Shown here piece after piece: positions 53,337 to 62,787 of a stretch of 64,000 nucleotides of DNA. Within the stretch, counting starts at the first letter, position 1. Every line of letters begins with the position of its first letter. The stretch is taken from contig NZ_BAZF01000006.1 in assembly GCF_000813145.1 (NCBI RefSeq), positions 185,510 to 249,509 of the forward strand, written 5' to 3'. Origin of the DNA: Geobacter sp. OR-1 (lineage in GTDB: Bacteria > Desulfobacterota > Desulfuromonadia > Geobacterales > DSM-12255). The position numbers and the translations under genes are program-made. The notes beneath the pieces are model-generated. The model had not been told where the DNA came from. It saw nothing but the letters and a program-made list of their open reading frames with translations, and made no database searches.

Positions 53337-54443
53337 TTATTCAGTTTCTTCCGGAATTGCCGGGATGAACTTTGCGACAACATCCGGATCAAACTGGGTG
53401 CCGCTGCAGCGGAGCAGTTCCGCAAAAGCTTCGGCCGGGGTCAAAGCCTTCCTGTAAGGACGGTCGGTGGTCATGGCATCGAACGTGTCCGCAACGGCAA
53501 TGATCCGGGCAAACATCGGAATATCCTCCCCGGAAAGCCGGTCAGGGTAACCGTTGCCATCAAACCGTTCATGGTGGGCCATAACGCTGGGGATGACATT
53601 CCTGAGAGCCTTGATATTGCTCAGGATCTCGGCCCCCTTTTTCGAGTGCTCGCTCATCAGTGCGGCCTCTTCCCTTGTCAGCGGCCCTTCCTTGCAGAGA
53701 ATGGCGTCCCTTACCCCGATCTTGCCGATGTCATGCAGTATCGCGGAGAGGAGCAGGATCTCCATGTCATTTTTGCCCAGTTGCAGCGCTGTGCCGATTG
53801 ACTGACAGTAATGCCTGACCCTCTGGGTGTGGCCGCCGGTATAGGTGTCCCTGCTTTCCAAAGCGTCTGCCAGGGCCAGGACAATCCCGAAAAATGCCTC
53901 CCGCAGCTCCTCGTGCAGATTGGCGTTTTCAACCGCAGAAGCGACCAGATCGGAGAGCGAGACGAACAGGTCGAGGTCTTCCTGGGTAAATGGCCCGGTA
54001 ATCTTGTTTACTGCCTCCAGGACCCCAAGAACCCTGCCCTGGAACAGAAGCGGAACCGCGATGATCGACCGGGTTTCAAAGCTTGCCGCCTTGTCCACGG
54101 CAGAATAGAATCTCGGGTCGCTGCCGGCATCATTGACGATCTGCGGCACGGCATTGGTTGCCACCCAGCCGGCTACCCCCTGATCGAGGCCGATCCGGAC
54201 CTTTTTCAGAAGCGTTCCGGTCTCGCCGGCCACCACGTCGAAATACAGCTCGTTCGTGTTCCTGTCGATCAGCATCATGCTCCCTTCTTCGGCATTAAGA
54301 AGGGTTTTAGCAGCCTCGATAGCCCTCATCCTGATAACGGACTGATCCAGCGAAGAGTTGATCAGCGAGGCAAGCCCCACCAGCTGTTTGAATTTTTCGA
54401 TCTGAATCCCGTTGTCAGTTGAAATCCTGTCCGTTGACTCCAT
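53337..54443 (-). CDS. GAF-HD-GYP cyclic-dinucleotide phosphodiesterase
   Basis: A 368-residue cytoplasmic protein. Residues about 25-175 are a GAF sensor domain. Residues about 185-360 are an HD-GYP domain with His237-Asp238 in LHDIGKIG, the metal-binding HHERFDGNGYP (Gly298-Tyr-Pro300) and downstream ADTFDAMTTDRPYR. HD-GYP enzymes hydrolyse c-di-GMP, and some Geobacter-type relatives act on cGAMP. GAGGGGGATT precedes ATG 54443. It is the one cytoplasmic output enzyme beside the CHASE2 cyclase gene, so the array couples envelope signals to second messengers. Confidence 0.93.
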   Translation of the reverse strand: MESTDRISTDNGIQIEKFKQLVGLASLINSSLDQSVIRMRAIEAAKTLLNAEEGSMMLIDRNTNELYFDVVAGETGTLLKKVRIGLDQGVAGWVATNAVPQIVNDAGSDPRFYSAVDKAASFETRSIIAVPLLFQGRVLGVLEAVNKITGPFTQEDLDLFVSLSDLVASAVENANLHEELREAFFGIVLALADALESRDTYTGGHTQRVRHYCQSIGTALQLGKNDMEILLLSAILHDIGKIGVRDAILCKEGPLTREEAALMSEHSKKGAEILSNIKALRNVIPSVMAHHERFDGNGYPDRLSGEDIPMFARIIAVADTFDAMTTDRPYRKALTPAEAFAELLRCSGTQFDPDVVAKFIPAIPEETE

Positions 54444-54506
54444 AATCCCCCTCGGTTTCAAATAGTATTAACGGGAATACCCGTCAGATAAGCGCAAACA
54501 AAAATA

Positions 54507-56612
54507 TTACTTGCCCGGAGGGACATAGACCCCATCCCAATCCCCGGATGGCGGCGACGCAAGATAGTCATCGCAGCGAGCGGTGTAAACAAAGGCAACA
54601 GGATCACCACTTCGCTCTGCCAGTTCTGAGAACGCTTCCCTGGCCTCGGAGAACATCCTGTTCCGATACATGGTCATGGCCGAGCCAAACTCATCGGCAT
54701 ACACTAACGGCTGTTCGAGGAGTTCGTAGACAGTGGTCACACCTTTCCTCCCCTTGACTCTGACCCGGTCGATCTCTCTGAAGAAGTGACTGCTGCCCGA
54801 GGCCTTAACCGTGGCCGCGCTCGCCAGTATCCTGGTGCCAAAGTATTTGTTCAGTCCTTCCAGACGCGAGGCCAGATTCACCGCATCACCGACCGCCGTG
54901 TACTGAAACCTGCGCTCGGCCCCGATATTCCCGACTATTACCACCCCGCTGTTGATGCCGATACCGATATCGATTTCCGGCAGGCCGGATGCCAGGAACT
55001 CGGCATTCAGTGTTTGCAGGCGCTCCGTCATCCTGACTGCGCACCGGCACGCCCGCGAGGCATGATCCGGAGTGTCCAGCGGGGCGTTGAACAGCGCCAC
55101 TATTTCGTCGCCGACATACTGAATAAGCGTTCCGTGCTCTTCCATGACAATCTCGGTCATTGCGGAGAGATAGCGGGACAGCAGGGATACCACCCCTTCC
55201 GGTCCCAGCTTTTCGGAAATCGTGGAAAACTTTCTCATATCGGAGATGATAACGGTCACCTCCCGGCTAACGCCACCGAGCTTCAACATTTCGGGCCGTT
55301 TTACCAGCTCCCGCACCAGATCGGCCGAGACATACGAGCTGAAAGCCTTCTTCAGATAGCGGGCCTGGCGGTCAAGAATCAGGCTCCGGTACGATTCGGA
55401 ACAGACATAGGTCATCCCGAGGGCAAGGGTCGGGAAGAATAGACTGATATCGAACCGGAACAGGGAGAACATCAGAAAGTTGCCGCCGAGGAACAGTCCC
55501 TCGGCAAGAACGAAGGCAGCAAGGGCAAAGAGCGCCCTGCGGGACAACGCGATGGCCAGGAATTGCAGGAACGGCAGCAGGAATATCGCAGCCATCTCGA
55601 TGCCATAGGTCCGGCTGTCGTGAATCAGAAACCGCTGCTCCAGAATATTCGAGGCAGCAGTCGCCAGTATCTCCACGCCGGGAAAAGAGGGGTCAAACGG
55701 GGTGATCCGCAGGTCGGAGATCCCGGTCTCCGTTACCCCGAGGAATACCAACCGGTCGTGAAGCGCCCCGCGGGGGAGTTTATTGAGAACAAGATCTGAT
55801 GCCGAATAGATCGGAACCGTGCCACCAGGGCCATAAAAGCAGAGGCTTAGCCGCCCGTCCTCAGCCGCCGGCAGTGTAATCCCGCCTATTGACAAGGAAC
55901 GAAGGCCGAAAGGAGCGATTGTTGCGGCAACCGGGGCGTTCAGGTAGGCAGAGACCGACATCAGGGCGAGCGATGGGAACATTTCCCCCTTGAACCGGCA
56001 TAACAGCGGCGTGGAACGCACGACTCCGTCCCGATCGGGGAGTTGGTTGAAAAACCCCAGCGCTTGCCCCTCCCGAGCGATAAGGCCGGTATTGAGTTCC
56101 ACGAACGGGAAATCAGGGATCGTCCCGGCATCGGCGCCGGGTTCAAGTCGTACCATCTTGATCCGTGACAAGGAAAGGAGTTCCAGGGAGCGGGGAGCCG
56201 GCTCAGTCTGTTCGACCCGGAAAAAATAGCCGGCAATCACCCGATCCGAAGCAGACATCGACCTGACCAGCAACTGGTCGTCCTGTGGCGTCTGAGGCTC
56301 AGAAAACACCATATCCAGGGCGACTACCCGTGCCCCGGCAGAGATGATCGCCGTTACCAGCTCGCTGATCCTGGCGCGGGGCCAGGGCCAGCGGCCGAGA
56401 TCCTTTACACTGCGGTTGTCTACGGCAACGATGGCAACACGCGGGTCCGGAGGTTGCGCTCCACGCAGCCTGAGGCGTGTGTCCTTGAGAATGAGGTCTG
56501 TTTCCGTAAGAAAGGGGATGGCGGAACGGTACAGCAAAAAGGTAGCCAGGGCCGAGGCGACGGCCAGGATCAGATACAGCAGAAACTTTCGCCTGAACAG
56601 ATCCACCGTCAC
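54507..56612 (-). CDS. CHASE2-class III adenylate/guanylate cyclase
   Basis: A 701-residue membrane receptor cyclase with a GTG start overlapping the FecR gene stop (GTGA). N-terminal helix, periplasmic CHASE2 domain (about residues 35-330: RVAIVAVDNRSVKDLGRWPWPRARISEL, VALDMVFSEPQ), three membrane helices (about 335-415) and a class III cyclase domain (about 440-640). Metal-binding Asp residues are present in VIISDMRKFS and YVGDEIVALF, and the NLASRLE Asn/Arg pair is intact. The Lys that normally precedes this second motif and selects adenine is replaced by Gln (LIQYVGDE), so the nucleotide is uncertain. Confidence 0.93.
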   Translation of the reverse strand: MTVDLFRRKFLLYLILAVASALATFLLYRSAIPFLTETDLILKDTRLRLRGAQPPDPRVAIVAVDNRSVKDLGRWPWPRARISELVTAIISAGARVVALDMVFSEPQTPQDDQLLVRSMSASDRVIAGYFFRVEQTEPAPRSLELLSLSRIKMVRLEPGADAGTIPDFPFVELNTGLIAREGQALGFFNQLPDRDGVVRSTPLLCRFKGEMFPSLALMSVSAYLNAPVAATIAPFGLRSLSIGGITLPAAEDGRLSLCFYGPGGTVPIYSASDLVLNKLPRGALHDRLVFLGVTETGISDLRITPFDPSFPGVEILATAASNILEQRFLIHDSRTYGIEMAAIFLLPFLQFLAIALSRRALFALAAFVLAEGLFLGGNFLMFSLFRFDISLFFPTLALGMTYVCSESYRSLILDRQARYLKKAFSSYVSADLVRELVKRPEMLKLGGVSREVTVIISDMRKFSTISEKLGPEGVVSLLSRYLSAMTEIVMEEHGTLIQYVGDEIVALFNAPLDTPDHASRACRCAVRMTERLQTLNAEFLASGLPEIDIGIGINSGVVIVGNIGAERRFQYTAVGDAVNLASRLEGLNKYFGTRILASAATVKASGSSHFFREIDRVRVKGRKGVTTVYELLEQPLVYADEFGSAMTMYRNRMFSEAREAFSELAERSGDPVAFVYTARCDDYLASPPSGDWDGVYVPPGK

Positions 56613-57727
56613 CGGCCTCCGGATTGCGGCCCGCCAGTCGGCTTAAGAACGGGCCCTCTGCCCGGCGGCGGTTCGGGTGGCAGTTCCTGCCTGATCCGAT
56701 TGATCAGTGTCCGGGCGTTCTGCCCATACATCCCGTCGGGATAACGGGTCAGATACCGTTCAAACAGGTCGAGGGCGGTTGTGAATTCTTCCCGGTCGAA
56801 CCGGAGCTGCGCCGAGTAGTACAGGGCGGCCTCGGCCTGGGGCCGCCCGGGATACTCGCTCAGCAGCTTGGCGTAGGCGTCCAGTGCGGCGGTCTGATCG
56901 CGTAGGAACCGGCCATTGACGCTCCCCTGTTCGAGAAGACTATCGGCCCTGACGCCTTCGTTGGCAGCCAGGTCGAATGCCGCCTGGAGCAACTCCAGGG
57001 CCTGCCCGTATTCCCCCTTGTCTATCAGGTAATGGGCATAGTTGATATCCCAGCGTGCGATGATGTCCGGTAGATTATCGCTCTCGGTCCATTCGGCCGG
57101 GGGGAGTTCGCCGGTCGCCGCGTTGAAGACCATCTGCGCCTTCTGAAGGGTGGAGTCCGGCTCGACTTTCACCGGCGCGATCGGCTTATGCCCCCTCGTG
57201 GTCTGGGTCATGGTGCCGGCGTCAAGGTCGGTGGCGCCGTCGCTGTTCCCGGCGACCGTCACCCGCCCTTCATTACCGAAAAAGACGTTTACCGGACCCT
57301 TGTTGAGCATCAGGAATTCCGTACCCTTCACCCCCGCAACCGCAGTCCGGCTTTTAATGCGGATATCCGTCTGCTGGCCGGCCAGCTTGACGATGCTCGC
57401 CCTGATCTTCCCCACCAGAAGTGAGAGCAGCCCCTCTCTCTTGTCCCCGGTCAGCCGCAGGGTTGCCAGTTCCAGTTCGGTATTGTTGGCAAGCGCCAGC
57501 GTGCTGCCGTCCGACAGTTTAAGAAGCAGCCAGCCATTGGCACCGGTCTTTACAAAGCTGCCGCCACTGAGTTTGGTCCCTGCCGGGAGCGGTTGGTAAG
57601 GTTCGGTATCCGAACCTTTCACAAAGACCGCACCGCTCGTCTTAAACGCAACAGCCGGATATTCGGCCGCCTGAACCTGGATGGCCAAAGCAAAAAGCAG
57701 AAACAACACCGTAATGAATCTTCCCAT
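56609..57727 (-). CDS. FecR-domain/TPR exported protein
   Basis: A 372-residue protein with a signal peptide (GRFITVLFLLFALAIQVQA). The start at 57727 has a GTGAGG ribosome-binding site. Residues about 25-140 are a FecR domain (KLSGGSFVKTGANGWLLLKLSDGSTLALANNTELELATL, then RTAVAGVKGTEF). Residues about 210-345 are TPR-like. Pro-rich C-terminus. FecR-CHASE2 cyclase gene pairs are widespread, and this pair overlaps by four bases. FecR domains in this context are thought to bind envelope components and influence the CHASE2 receptor; direct contact is inference. Confidence 0.87.
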   Translation of the reverse strand: MGRFITVLFLLFALAIQVQAAEYPAVAFKTSGAVFVKGSDTEPYQPLPAGTKLSGGSFVKTGANGWLLLKLSDGSTLALANNTELELATLRLTGDKREGLLSLLVGKIRASIVKLAGQQTDIRIKSRTAVAGVKGTEFLMLNKGPVNVFFGNEGRVTVAGNSDGATDLDAGTMTQTTRGHKPIAPVKVEPDSTLQKAQMVFNAATGELPPAEWTESDNLPDIIARWDINYAHYLIDKGEYGQALELLQAAFDLAANEGVRADSLLEQGSVNGRFLRDQTAALDAYAKLLSEYPGRPQAEAALYYSAQLRFDREEFTTALDLFERYLTRYPDGMYGQNARTLINRIRQELPPEPPPGRGPVLKPTGGPQSGGR

Positions 57728-57862
57728 GGATGCCTCACTGGTCTGCTGATAACGCACGGTCGCTGGGACTGCAACCGTTTCTGAGAACCTGATGGCCGAA
57801 GATACTGCAGGGTCACGGTAGGCCATATCCCTTGCGTGGGAACTGTCAAAACCTCCAGGGCT

Positions 57863-58780
57863 TTATTTCAGGACAAAGGCCACCTTGGCTGCGGCCAGGA
57901 AGTTTCCTTTCTGGTTGGCGGAAAAGAGCGTTACCGCATCATTGTCCGAGACCTGCAGGTCGCAAAAGTTTGTAGCGCCGGAGGCCTTGATGATCAGCGG
58001 ATTCTTTACCCCTCGTTTCTCCAACGCCGCCCTGGCTTTGTCTACGCTGTTGGTGTACTCCCCGCATCCCTGTTCGACCAGGACCTTCTGACTCACCTTG
58101 GCGGGATCATATATTACCTCGCCATTCTGGGTGAATATCCGGTTGATGAGCGCCGGACGGAACTGATGCTCGGTGGCATCTACGATCAGCCCGTCGTAGG
58201 CCTGCTCAAGCTTGACAGTATCCCCCCTGAAGACCGGCTTGTCGGTGGCGACCGCTTTCTTGAAGGCGGGATCGCTGTTCATCTTGTTGTAAAGGTGCGA
58301 AGCAAACCCATCCGGACCATGCATGCCGATCTTGACGATGGCAATGGCAATGTCTTTTTCCTTGCTGTAATCCTGGAAGACCACCTGTACCCCTTTGACA
58401 TAGGCGGCAGTGGCGGAGCGGACCATGTCCTTTACCGTGACCCCCTGATTGACCACGGTGTCGCTGGCAAGGGCAAAACCTTCAAGGTATTCGGCCACGG
58501 CCCTCTGGGCCGAGACCACTGCGGCCCGCTTGGCCATCCCTTCCTTCTGTGCCGGGCTCTCGTGCTGAGGGTTGCCATATCCTTCGCCGTAGAAGAGGAT
58601 CGTCTCCTGCATGAAGGCGGCCGCATCGTCACGGGCGGACGGGCTGCCGGTAAGGGAGAGGTTTTCCTTCTTCAGCCACTGGTTGGCCTTGGTAAAGGTC
58701 TCGTCCAGTTGGATGGTGTCGGCCTGAGCGGCCACAGCATATGCAAGTGTTGCAACAATGGCGAACAATATCTTTTTCAT
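57863..58780 (-). CDS. LPP20-like exported protein
   Basis: A 305-residue protein with a signal peptide (MKKILFAIVATLAYAVAAQA) and AAGGAGG nine bases before ATG 58780. About residues 60-150 resemble an LPP20-type domain (AKRAAVVSAQRAVAEYLEGFALASDTVVNQG). The C-terminal part is alpha/beta with two Cys that could pair. The related fold occurs in the DUF4384 protein of the TPS-CHAT operon. Function is unknown. A long inverted repeat separates it from the upstream lipoprotein gene. Confidence 0.7.
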   Translation of the reverse strand: MKKILFAIVATLAYAVAAQADTIQLDETFTKANQWLKKENLSLTGSPSARDDAAAFMQETILFYGEGYGNPQHESPAQKEGMAKRAAVVSAQRAVAEYLEGFALASDTVVNQGVTVKDMVRSATAAYVKGVQVVFQDYSKEKDIAIAIVKIGMHGPDGFASHLYNKMNSDPAFKKAVATDKPVFRGDTVKLEQAYDGLIVDATEHQFRPALINRIFTQNGEVIYDPAKVSQKVLVEQGCGEYTNSVDKARAALEKRGVKNPLIIKASGATNFCDLQVSDNDAVTLFSANQKGNFLAAAKVAFVLK

Positions 58781-58805
58781 CAGTATATCCTCCTTGAAAG
58801 TAATG

Positions 58806-58935
58806 AACGTTCGAGTGGAACCGAAGATTTTTCGTCCTGGCGAGGCTGTCAAGGGAGTGCGCGGAGGCGTAGCAGCGCTACGCCGCACAAGCGCTACCGA
58901 AGACTTACGCAGCCAGGGCGGAAAAGAGCGGTTCC
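58806..58935. repeat. Long imperfect palindrome, possible MITE or dispersed repeat
   Basis: Two ~60-base arms, both beginning GGAACCG at the outer end, sharing CCTGGC inside and meeting at the perfect core GGCGTAGC-AGC-GCTACGCC (58866-58884). The arms are similar but diverged between. It lies between two co-oriented genes. The layout fits a folded intergenic repeat family; no second copy is seen in this window. Confidence 0.6.
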
Positions 58936-60137
58936 TAGTAGATGTTTATCTTCTGTTTGAGCATCCGCATCGCCAACAACGCCTCAGCGCCGTCAACGGC
59001 GTCGTTGATCCTGAATTCGCCGGACAGCTCACTCTCCATGATGCTGCGGGTGGTCATGTTCATGACGGCATTGTACTGGGCGGAGGTGGTCTTGACATCG
59101 GGAAACGGGCTTTTGTCCTGACCGAAGTAAGCAGTGGCCAGTTTCTCGTCGCCGGTGAGTTTGATCAGGATATCTTCAAGGATGAACGCCAGCTCGCCGC
59201 GGCTTACGAAGTCGCCGGGCTTGAACAGATAGGCCCTGGTGGCGTCGTCGGACTTGGGCTCCATACCGCGCACCTTCCATTTCATCAAGGTCAGCACTTC
59301 TTCCCTGTAGGGATGGTTCAGCATGTCGGCCGGAGTGAATTCCGCCTGGGGCGACTTGGACAGCGGAATCCGGCCAGCCATCAGTTTGTCGATCTTCAGC
59401 TCGTCGATGAGCAGGGCGGCCAGGTCGGCCCTGCTTACAGCGTCTTTGACGGCGATCTTCTTCCCGACATCACCAACGGTCAACCCGGACATGGCGCGGA
59501 CGATCTTGTCCACTTTTTTCCACCCCTTGTCGGCCTTCTCATGCCATTTACCCTCGCGTTTGGCGTTCAGCACCTCGGCAAAGGTGTCGCGGGCCTTGAT
59601 AAAATCCAACCCCTCCAGATAGGCAACCCCCATGAAGTAGGTGGCTGCCTCGGTCCCCAAGTAGTAGATCAGGTTCCGCTCATCCACCTTCAGTGTCCTG
59701 GCGTCCCGGTAGGCGTCCTCTGCCTCGGCGAGCCACCCTTTCGGTTTCATGGCGGTCTGGGTGCGGATGGCGGCAACATGATAATCGAAATACTCGTCCG
59801 GCTTGTCCGCGAACTTCCTCCCCTTTGCCAGGCTTTCGCCGACCCGTTCAATCTCGGTGGCGCGGAAAGCGGCATCAGTCTGGACCTTCACCTTCTCGCC
59901 GCCCACAATGGCCAGGCCGTCATAGGCATTGGGGTACTCTTCGTTACAGTAGAGGGCACGGTCGAACTTCTCCTGCGCCACGGCCGGCTTTCCTTCTTCA
60001 AGGGCCTTCATGCCCATCAGGTAGTGATGCTGAGGGGTGTCGGTGTCGCCGGTGCATTTCGCCACTTTGGTCGTGCACCCGCTTAATGCCAGAACTCCGG
60101 ATACCGCCAACAGTGTCAGGTACGTCGTCTTCTTCAT
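58935..60137 (-). CDS. TPR lipoprotein with C-terminal SLH domains
   Basis: A 400-residue lipoprotein with lipobox LALSGC (Cys21). Residues about 35-205 are helical repeats (HHYLMGMKALEEGKPAVAQEKFDRALYC, DFIKARDTFAEVLNA). Residues about 225-400 hold SLH-like modules: VSRADLAALLIDEL, a FKPGDFVSRGELAFILEDIL unit and SPFPDV...SAQYNAVMNM...FRINDAVDGAEALLAM. SLH domains usually bind cell-wall glycan or polymer, so it probably links outer or inner membrane to the wall. It starts 129 bases after the FGE-fold gene. Confidence 0.85.
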   Translation of the reverse strand: MKKTTYLTLLAVSGVLALSGCTTKVAKCTGDTDTPQHHYLMGMKALEEGKPAVAQEKFDRALYCNEEYPNAYDGLAIVGGEKVKVQTDAAFRATEIERVGESLAKGRKFADKPDEYFDYHVAAIRTQTAMKPKGWLAEAEDAYRDARTLKVDERNLIYYLGTEAATYFMGVAYLEGLDFIKARDTFAEVLNAKREGKWHEKADKGWKKVDKIVRAMSGLTVGDVGKKIAVKDAVSRADLAALLIDELKIDKLMAGRIPLSKSPQAEFTPADMLNHPYREEVLTLMKWKVRGMEPKSDDATRAYLFKPGDFVSRGELAFILEDILIKLTGDEKLATAYFGQDKSPFPDVKTTSAQYNAVMNMTTRSIMESELSGEFRINDAVDGAEALLAMRMLKQKINIY

Positions 60138-60266
60138 ATCCCACCTCCTGGTTTCTATTGCAGCCGAATTGAATCACCAGCTTCATCCCGCTTGAATAGT
60201 AAAGACGGACAGATGGAAAATACTGCTCAAAAATGCAGCAACGGATAGCGGACCGCTACCTCGGGC

Positions 60267-62618
60267 CTAATTGTCGGCCGGCGCCGGCAGGACAATCCTG
60301 AACCCGTGGTCCTCGGACGTTTTCCCTTTACGGTGGCTGTCGCGCGAAACGTTCTTCATCCTTTCAGCCTTGGTCTCGCAACTCCCCCCCCTGCGGACAG
60401 CCGACCAGCTCCAGCGGGTATCGGCCGCAACCGGGTTGTTTTTGTCGAGCTTCTTGTACGCGTCGGAGTTATAACTGTCCTCGACCCATTCCCAGACATT
60501 GCCGGTCATGTCGTAAATACCGAGCCTGTTCGGTTTCTTCTTCCCGACCGGGTGGGTCTTGCCGTCGGAATTCCCCTTGTGCCAGGCATACGCGTCGAGC
60601 CCCGCCTCATTATCAATGCCTGACCAGACAGTATTACCGCCACGGTCACGCGCGGCGTATTCCCACTCCGCCTCAGTCGGCAGGCGGTAGCACCTGCCGG
60701 TAAGCGCAGAAAGTTTTTCGCTGAATTTCCTCGCATCCTCCCAGTTCACACGCTCAACCGGATAATCGCCTCCCCCCTTGTTTTCCGACGGGTTCTGCCC
60801 CATGATCCTGCCCCATTCCTTCTGGGTAACCTCGTATTTCCCGATGTAAAAGCTGTCCAGGCAGACCTCATGGGGCGGAGCATCCTTGCTGCCGCCCTCG
60901 CTGCTCCCCATCTGGTAGCATCCCCCCTTCACGAACACGAACTTCATTCCGGTCTCCGGGTCGGTTTCAGCGGCAGAGCGGCTCAACCCCACATTCCGGC
61001 AAGCAACCTTCTTAGGAGGCTCGGGAGACACCGGTTTAGAAACCGGTTCTGGTGCCGGCTCTGGCAGACCCGGCTCAGACCGGGGCGGTTCCGGTTCCGG
61101 TTCCAATGGCGGCTGTGCAGGCGGCGGCTGGGGAGAAAGCTTGTCCTGGTCCGATTCCTGGGAGACGCGGAATCCCATCACTTCCAGGACCAGCATGTTG
61201 CCGTTTTCGTCATAGTAGGGATAAACCATTATTTCCCGCGGGCTCCGGACGATATAGTACCCCTGCTTGTCCACGGCGCCGGCAAGCACCCCGCTGTCCA
61301 CAACGCTGAGGCTCAGGAACTGCTCGCGCTTCGAGTAGGTGGTCCGCAGGTTCTGGTAAAAATCCTGGGCAAGCCGCTGGATCTCCCTCTCGGGATCGCC
61401 GGCGCCAATCACCACCCCCTTTGCAGAAACCATCTCTTTGGCCTTTTCCGCAAGGCTGGCATTGACAACCACGCCGATATTCCGGTCCACATGACCGATA
61501 GCATCATCCAGGCAGGATTCGGCCACCAGGTTGCATCGGTATCCTACCTGCTCATAGATCTCCGAGAGCCTTTTCCTCAAATCCTCGATCTTCCGGTTCG
61601 TGGCCTTTATCTCGTCATCCTTTTCCTTCAACCGCCTGGCAAGCTGGGCGAGCAGTTCGCCCGACTTCTTGTTCGCCTGGGCGTTCCCCTGCTGGACCAC
61701 GTTCTGCCAGACCGAGACAATCTCCTCCAGCGAACGCATCTTCTCCGTCGCATAGGTGTTGCTCGTGTACTTGGCAAGCTCCTTTTTGAAAAAGAGCGCA
61801 TTGTTTTCGAGAGAAAGGAGATCGGCAACATATCCCCTGACACCCGCCCCGGAACTCCGTTGATTGCGAATAGGTCCGGAAAGGGGATTCACCTTCACAA
61901 CCGCGACATACAGAAGCTGCGACTTGCCCAGAAACGACTTGCGGTCCTCGAAGGCCACTACCTCGACGTCCATTTCGCCCGATGTCTCGGCCACCACCCG
62001 GTCGAACACCAACCGGCTTTCTTCCACCACTGAAACCGAATTGACCGCGACCCCGCGAAGGTCGTGGATTGCCTGAGGAGAGATCAGTTTCTTCGCCTTG
62101 TCGAGCAGTTTGTCCCGAGGGGTTTTGAGATCCGCTTCGAGGACCACGGCATAAAGCCCCTTCAGGCTGACCTGCGACAGGTCTTTGCTCAAGGTCTTCC
62201 TGATGTTGATCTTTTCCGCCTCCAGGGCCTTTAACGTATCGATATGCGCCTTTATGTTGCGCATCCCTTCCATGGACGCCTTGTCGCGCAGCAGCACGGA
62301 TCCTTTATCCTGAAAGCCGAGGAGACGGCTGGAGATCAGGCTCTGGCACGCCTTGACATTACTTTCAACCTGGGCGATCTGATCGGTGGTAAACGCCTTG
62401 GAGAGATCGATCGAGAAGGCCCCCCTCTCGACGCTCTCGGCGGGGAAAAGCTGCCCTCTCAAAGGAAGATCGCAGGGGGAACTTGCAGCCGGGACAGATG
62501 TCTTGAGAACCTTGGGCCGCTCTTTTGCTGCAAAGCTGGAACCGGGTAGAACCAGCAATACGGAAAGCAGTAGCACGATGAAATTGCCAATAATTCTGAT
62601 GCCAGGATTCCGGTACAT
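60267..62618 (-). CDS. Exported coiled-coil protein with FGE-fold C-terminus
   Basis: A 783-residue protein with a signal peptide (FIVLLLSVLLVLPGSSFAA) and AAAGGGGATCTTT before ATG 62618. Residues about 40-480 are a mixed region with a coiled coil (RRLKEKDDEIKATNRKIEDLRKRL). A Pro/Glu-rich linker (about 490-545) leads to a FGE-sulfatase-like domain (about 560-783: GMKFVFVKGGCYQMG, CLDSFYIGKYEVTQKEW, RLPTEAEWEYAARD, NRLGIYDMTGNVWEW). The catalytic Cys pair of true FGE is not present (RGGSCETKAER), so the domain is probably non-enzymatic. First gene of the 11-gene array. Confidence 0.87.
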   Translation of the reverse strand: MYRNPGIRIIGNFIVLLLSVLLVLPGSSFAAKERPKVLKTSVPAASSPCDLPLRGQLFPAESVERGAFSIDLSKAFTTDQIAQVESNVKACQSLISSRLLGFQDKGSVLLRDKASMEGMRNIKAHIDTLKALEAEKINIRKTLSKDLSQVSLKGLYAVVLEADLKTPRDKLLDKAKKLISPQAIHDLRGVAVNSVSVVEESRLVFDRVVAETSGEMDVEVVAFEDRKSFLGKSQLLYVAVVKVNPLSGPIRNQRSSGAGVRGYVADLLSLENNALFFKKELAKYTSNTYATEKMRSLEEIVSVWQNVVQQGNAQANKKSGELLAQLARRLKEKDDEIKATNRKIEDLRKRLSEIYEQVGYRCNLVAESCLDDAIGHVDRNIGVVVNASLAEKAKEMVSAKGVVIGAGDPEREIQRLAQDFYQNLRTTYSKREQFLSLSVVDSGVLAGAVDKQGYYIVRSPREIMVYPYYDENGNMLVLEVMGFRVSQESDQDKLSPQPPPAQPPLEPEPEPPRSEPGLPEPAPEPVSKPVSPEPPKKVACRNVGLSRSAAETDPETGMKFVFVKGGCYQMGSSEGGSKDAPPHEVCLDSFYIGKYEVTQKEWGRIMGQNPSENKGGGDYPVERVNWEDARKFSEKLSALTGRCYRLPTEAEWEYAARDRGGNTVWSGIDNEAGLDAYAWHKGNSDGKTHPVGKKKPNRLGIYDMTGNVWEWVEDSYNSDAYKKLDKNNPVAADTRWSWSAVRRGGSCETKAERMKNVSRDSHRKGKTSEDHGFRIVLPAPADN

Positions 62619-62787
62619 AAAGATCCCCTTTTGACAAAGCCACAGGCACAAACTCCTCGTTACAGCGGCACGACAGCCGCTTTCAGGGGATCATGCCATT
62701 AAGCAAGACTAACACTTATCCATGAATCTTCAACCCGTTCTGCATGCTAAAGATCGGGTTTGGCCAAATCGTTTTGACCTGTAAACG

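Noticed and set aside
57825..57850. TTGACA box on the minus strand ahead of the FecR gene
   Set aside because: The best -10 at correct spacing (TATGGC) is poor, so I do not call an internal promoter.
57836..58960. 374-codon plus-strand frame
   Set aside because: Antisense to the LPP20-like gene and part of the palindrome; no recognisable domain.
58758..60086. 442-codon plus-strand frame
   Set aside because: It lies opposite the SLH lipoprotein gene, which has a lipobox, domain signatures and a ribosome-binding site. The plus-strand translation has no family features.
60870..62033. 387-codon plus-strand frame
   Set aside because: Antisense shadow of the coiled-coil/FGE-fold gene; Arg/His-rich composition typical of a mirrored high-GC gene.
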